A DNA stretch of 34,023 nt, taken from Candidatus Metalachnospira gallinarum. Lineage in GTDB: Bacteria; Bacillota; Clostridia; Lachnospirales; Anaerotignaceae. The translations under genes were made by a program, and so were the position numbers. The notes under the pieces are model-generated. The model was not told the origin of the DNA and made no database searches. It saw nothing but the letters and a program-made list of their open reading frames with translations. Where the stretch lies: NCBI GenBank assembly GCA_904378045.1, contig CAJFHC010000014.1:1-34023 (forward strand). The letters run 5' to 3'. Below, in pieces: positions 32,169 through 34,023 of the stretch. Every line of letters starts with the position of its first letter. Position 1 is the first letter of the stretch.

Positions 32169-33608
32169 TTACTCCATAACGAGCAGTCCGGCTACCCAGC
32201 CTCTTGTGGCGTAGGGAGCTCCGCCCACATATACCTCCGGTGTTCTGCCGTTGGCTATGTCGTTCATTCTTGTGAACTGCTCCGTTGTCAAAAAGTCGTC
32301 GGGGCCGTATGTATCTCCGTAGCCGCTTGTTATGCCGTTCTCATATGCCCACGCTACAGCCTTTGCGTACCATGCGTCGCTTGTTACGTCAAGGAAAGGA
32401 GCTACGCTTGCGGGCTCGGGCTGGCCTGCTCTGTTCCAAAGGATAGTTACAGCCATACCTCTTGTAAGCGTGCCGTTGGGAGCGAATACTCCGTCAGCTA
32501 TACCTGCCATCCAGCCTTTTTCGTATACTTCCACAATAGCGTCATAGTTGGGGTTGTCCTTGCCCACGTCTGAGAAGGGGCCTTCCTCTTCCTCGGGCTC
32601 GGGTGTTACAACGGGTTCTTCTTCCTCGTCGTCACGCTCTGTTTTACCTTCCTTGAGGGAGTAGCTGTGACGGCCGGAGTCTCTCTGGTTATCAAGATAC
32701 TCATCATATTCGTTCTCATCCATTACTACGTATTCGCCGTCAATCTTTACAAGATGGAGGTCTTCGGCAAGATAATTTTCTACATCTGTTGCGAATGTTC
32801 CGCCTGTAATTTTAATATTTTTTGCGGATTCATCTTCATCTTCAGCAACATATACTTCATCCTTAAATTCTCCACCTGTAATTTCAAGTCTGACGTTTGT
32901 TTTATTCTTCGTATCTATAAGCACTTCGCCATCGAACGTACCGCCTTCGATTTTGGCTTCGATTTCGGTGTCAACCGTTTCGTCATTCTGATTTTCAATT
33001 TTTACGCTATTGCTTTCCTTAATAGTCGCACTTTCAATCGTAAGAGTTGACTTCTTGCCTCCGGCAGTGTCCACGTTGATTCCGCCACAGTTTTCTTCTG
33101 TCGTTACATTTTTGATAGTTACATCAGCAGAGTTGACAACTAAGCCGTAGCCGTATCTATTGATGTCTTCTATTTTTCCTCCGTTTTTCATTGTAACTTT
33201 ATCAAGTGCAACTTTTGTGTCCTCGCCGTTGCCGAAAACATTGATACAATGTCTTACACTATTCTTTCCGTCAATCGTTAAACCATTGATTTTTACATCA
33301 ACATCGCCTGTAATCTGGATAAACGAATTTTGACCGCCTCCTTTTCCAGAAATATCACTTCCTGTAAAAGTAAGCTTATGATCGTTTCCGTTGATAACAA
33401 CATCTCTACTAATGCTCACCATACCGGTTACATTGATATCACCTGCTATCTCCAACGTCTCCGCTTCTCCACCTAAAGCTGTCGTAAGCTCTTCCATACT
33501 GTCAATTCCAGTGGATGTGTCACCCTCCGCCAGCGCCGTAAATCCGCACACGCCCAAAGCCATCACAACGCCCAGGAATCCGGCCGTTAATTTTTTAAAC
33601 CCTTTCAT
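32169..33608 (-). CDS. Secreted beta-helix protein with SLH domains
   Basis: The 479-residue protein has a signal peptide (about 1-27, ending ALA), a right-handed beta-helix-like region of about 230 residues (repeats such as DVKINGLTIDGKN, SADVTIKNVTTEENCGG, IKITGGTF), an acidic proline-rich linker and two S-layer homology domains from about 343 (PFSDVGKDNPNYDAI; FLDVTSDAWYAKAVAWAY). A third SLH end (ATRGWVAGLLV) is short. SLH domains bind secondary wall polymers, so it should be cell-surface attached. The frame opens at 33695, but GGAGG before the ATG at 33608 fixes the start. An unusual promoter lies upstream. Confidence 0.9.
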   Translation of the reverse strand: MKGFKKLTAGFLGVVMALGVCGFTALAEGDTSTGIDSMEELTTALGGEAETLEIAGDINVTGMVSISRDVVINGNDHKLTFTGSDISGKGGGQNSFIQITGDVDVKINGLTIDGKNSVRHCINVFGNGEDTKVALDKVTMKNGGKIEDINRYGYGLVVNSADVTIKNVTTEENCGGINVDTAGGKKSTLTIESATIKESNSVKIENQNDETVDTEIEAKIEGGTFDGEVLIDTKNKTNVRLEITGGEFKDEVYVAEDEDESAKNIKITGGTFATDVENYLAEDLHLVKIDGEYVVMDENEYDEYLDNQRDSGRHSYSLKEGKTERDDEEEEPVVTPEPEEEEGPFSDVGKDNPNYDAIVEVYEKGWMAGIADGVFAPNGTLTRGMAVTILWNRAGQPEPASVAPFLDVTSDAWYAKAVAWAYENGITSGYGDTYGPDDFLTTEQFTRMNDIANGRTPEVYVGGAPYATRGWVAGLLVME

Positions 33609-33655
33609 ATAATATCCTCCTTTGTCTATTAGCCTGACATTTAAAGTCATGTTCC

Positions 33656-33682
33656 ATTTTAACCCCCCCTTGAAAAAATCAA
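33656..33682 (-). promoter_or_regulatory. SLH gene promoter with G7 tract in the spacer
   Basis: On the minus strand TTGATT (33677-33682) and TAAAAT (33656-33661) lie 15 bases apart, two less than ideal. The spacer contains seven consecutive G residues (C7 at 33663-33669 on the plus strand). A CCCTTGA/TCAAGGG hairpin overlaps the -35 box. The leader to the start codon is about 45 bases. Confidence 0.45.
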
Positions 33683-33793
33683 GGGTAATTGGCAATTTTT
33701 AGGCGTAAACAGTAATATTCAGCCTTTTAGACAAATAGGAGATTATATTTCGCCGCCGATTTGTTGTAATTTTTGAAAATTTATTAAAATTTT

Positions 33794-33866
33794 ATTGGTG
33801 ATTTTTATCGGTATTTTCACTGATATTTTTCATTGGTATTTTCCATTGGCATTTTTTACTGGCTGT
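33794..33866. repeat. Degenerate ~13-bp tandem repeats
   Basis: About six units of the type ATTGGTATTTTTC follow each other, with changes at a few positions in each. They lie about 185 bases upstream of the SLH gene. Imperfection suggests an old array or a protein-binding stretch. Confidence 0.65.
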
Positions 33867-33899
33867 TTACTATATAAAAGTATAAACGGTTCTTAAACG

Positions 33900-33925
33900 A
33901 AAAAAGCGGAGACCGAAGTCTCCGC
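33900..33925 (-). terminator. Strong leftward terminator next to the right repeat
   Basis: On the minus strand GCGGAGAC and GTCTCCGC form a perfect 8-bp stem with a TTCG tetraloop, followed by six T residues. Any leftward transcript arriving from beyond the right edge would stop here. Confidence 0.85.
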
Positions 33926-33926
33926 C

Positions 33927-33958
33927 CAGACTGTCAAAAAACTAATCCATTGTGAGCG
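33927..33958 (-). repeat. 32-bp terminal inverted repeat, right copy
   Basis: It is the exact reverse complement of 66-97. Behind it lie hairpins GGAAACG-AAG-CGTTTCC and GGCGGAA/TTCCGCC, different in sequence from those at the left end but of the same style. Confidence 0.85.
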
Positions 33959-34023
33959 GAAGGGTTCGGGAAACGAAGCGTTTCCTGAGTTTATTCCGCA
34001 GGCGGAATTCATTTCCGCCGAGG

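Larger units (their letters stand above)
33609..34023. other. Right-end intergenic region
   Basis: It holds the presumed SLH promoter with a C7 tract (33656-33682), a run of degenerate 13-bp repeats (33794-33866), a minus-strand terminator (33900-33925), the right copy of the 32-bp inverted repeat and GC-rich hairpins up to the end. I found no gene. Confidence 0.65.

Noticed and set aside
66..33958. The whole window as one composite transposon with 32-bp ends
   Set aside because: No transposase or recombinase lies inside, the interior is ordinary chromosomal housekeeping DNA, and the hairpin flanks differ.
1..34023. CRISPR array, rRNA genes or insertion sequences
   Set aside because: No regularly spaced direct repeats of 25-40 bases, no rRNA-like stretch and no transposase were seen.

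Overview
The window looks like a chromosomal segment of a Gram-positive anaerobe of the class Clostridia. The support is strong AGGAGG-type ribosome binding sites, AT-rich intergenic DNA with TTGATT/TATAAT-type promoters, a tRNA gene without encoded CCA, an S-layer-homology protein, PTS genes, DegV, YaaA and MoxR/DUF58 genes. A gut Lachnospirales-like host is my inference; nothing here fixes the species. Both ends carry the same 32-bp sequence in inverted orientation next to GC-rich hairpins, so the window may be a whole contig that broke at a dispersed repeat.

Layout. (1) 1-409: repeat, hairpins and a leftward promoter. (2) 410-6484: a HutC-type GntR regulator, YaaA, an AAA/DUF4143 ATPase with a small winged-helix-like ORF behind it, an MBL hydrolase and FAD-dehydrogenase pair, and a small lipoprotein. 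(3) 6571-9860: a leftward lipid operon with its own promoter and terminator (cardiolipin synthase, acyl-ACP thioesterase, DUF2156 acyltransferase-like protein). (4) 10094-16130: an unknown membrane protein, a MoxR-DUF58 pair, an AI-2E-type permease, a CPBP protease, DegV and tRNA-Pro(CGG). (5) 16388-19921: a secreted stalk-domain protein, a 576-bp gap holding a gene remnant, then ptsH and ptsI. (6) 19969-31311: a leftward block of 14 phage-type genes. (7) 31461-33608: a SLOG-family protein and a secreted beta-helix/SLH surface protein. (8) 33609-34023: repeats and the right-hand inverted repeat.

The most notable part is the phage block. In order of transcription it holds small and large terminase, portal, scaffold-like protein, N4-gp56-type major capsid protein, small head proteins, a connector-like protein, a large nozzle-like protein, a tail-fibre-like protein, an internal-virion-like protein and small tail/Zn-binding proteins. 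Every reading frame is open. No integrase, repressor, replication, tape-measure, holin or endolysin gene is visible. The block is packed tightly between the ptsI terminator and a SLOG-gene terminator, and a sequence fitting the Bacillus-type LexA box lies 38-49 nt before its first gene. It may be a domesticated particle or gene-transfer-agent-like module under SOS control, or simply the late-gene remnant of a podovirus-like prophage.

Other points worth a look: an HPr with His15 but Lys at position 46; a C7/G7 tract inside the likely promoter spacer of the surface-protein gene; and several short tandem repeats in intergenic DNA. Starts were moved to the best ribosome binding site where the longest frame was implausible.
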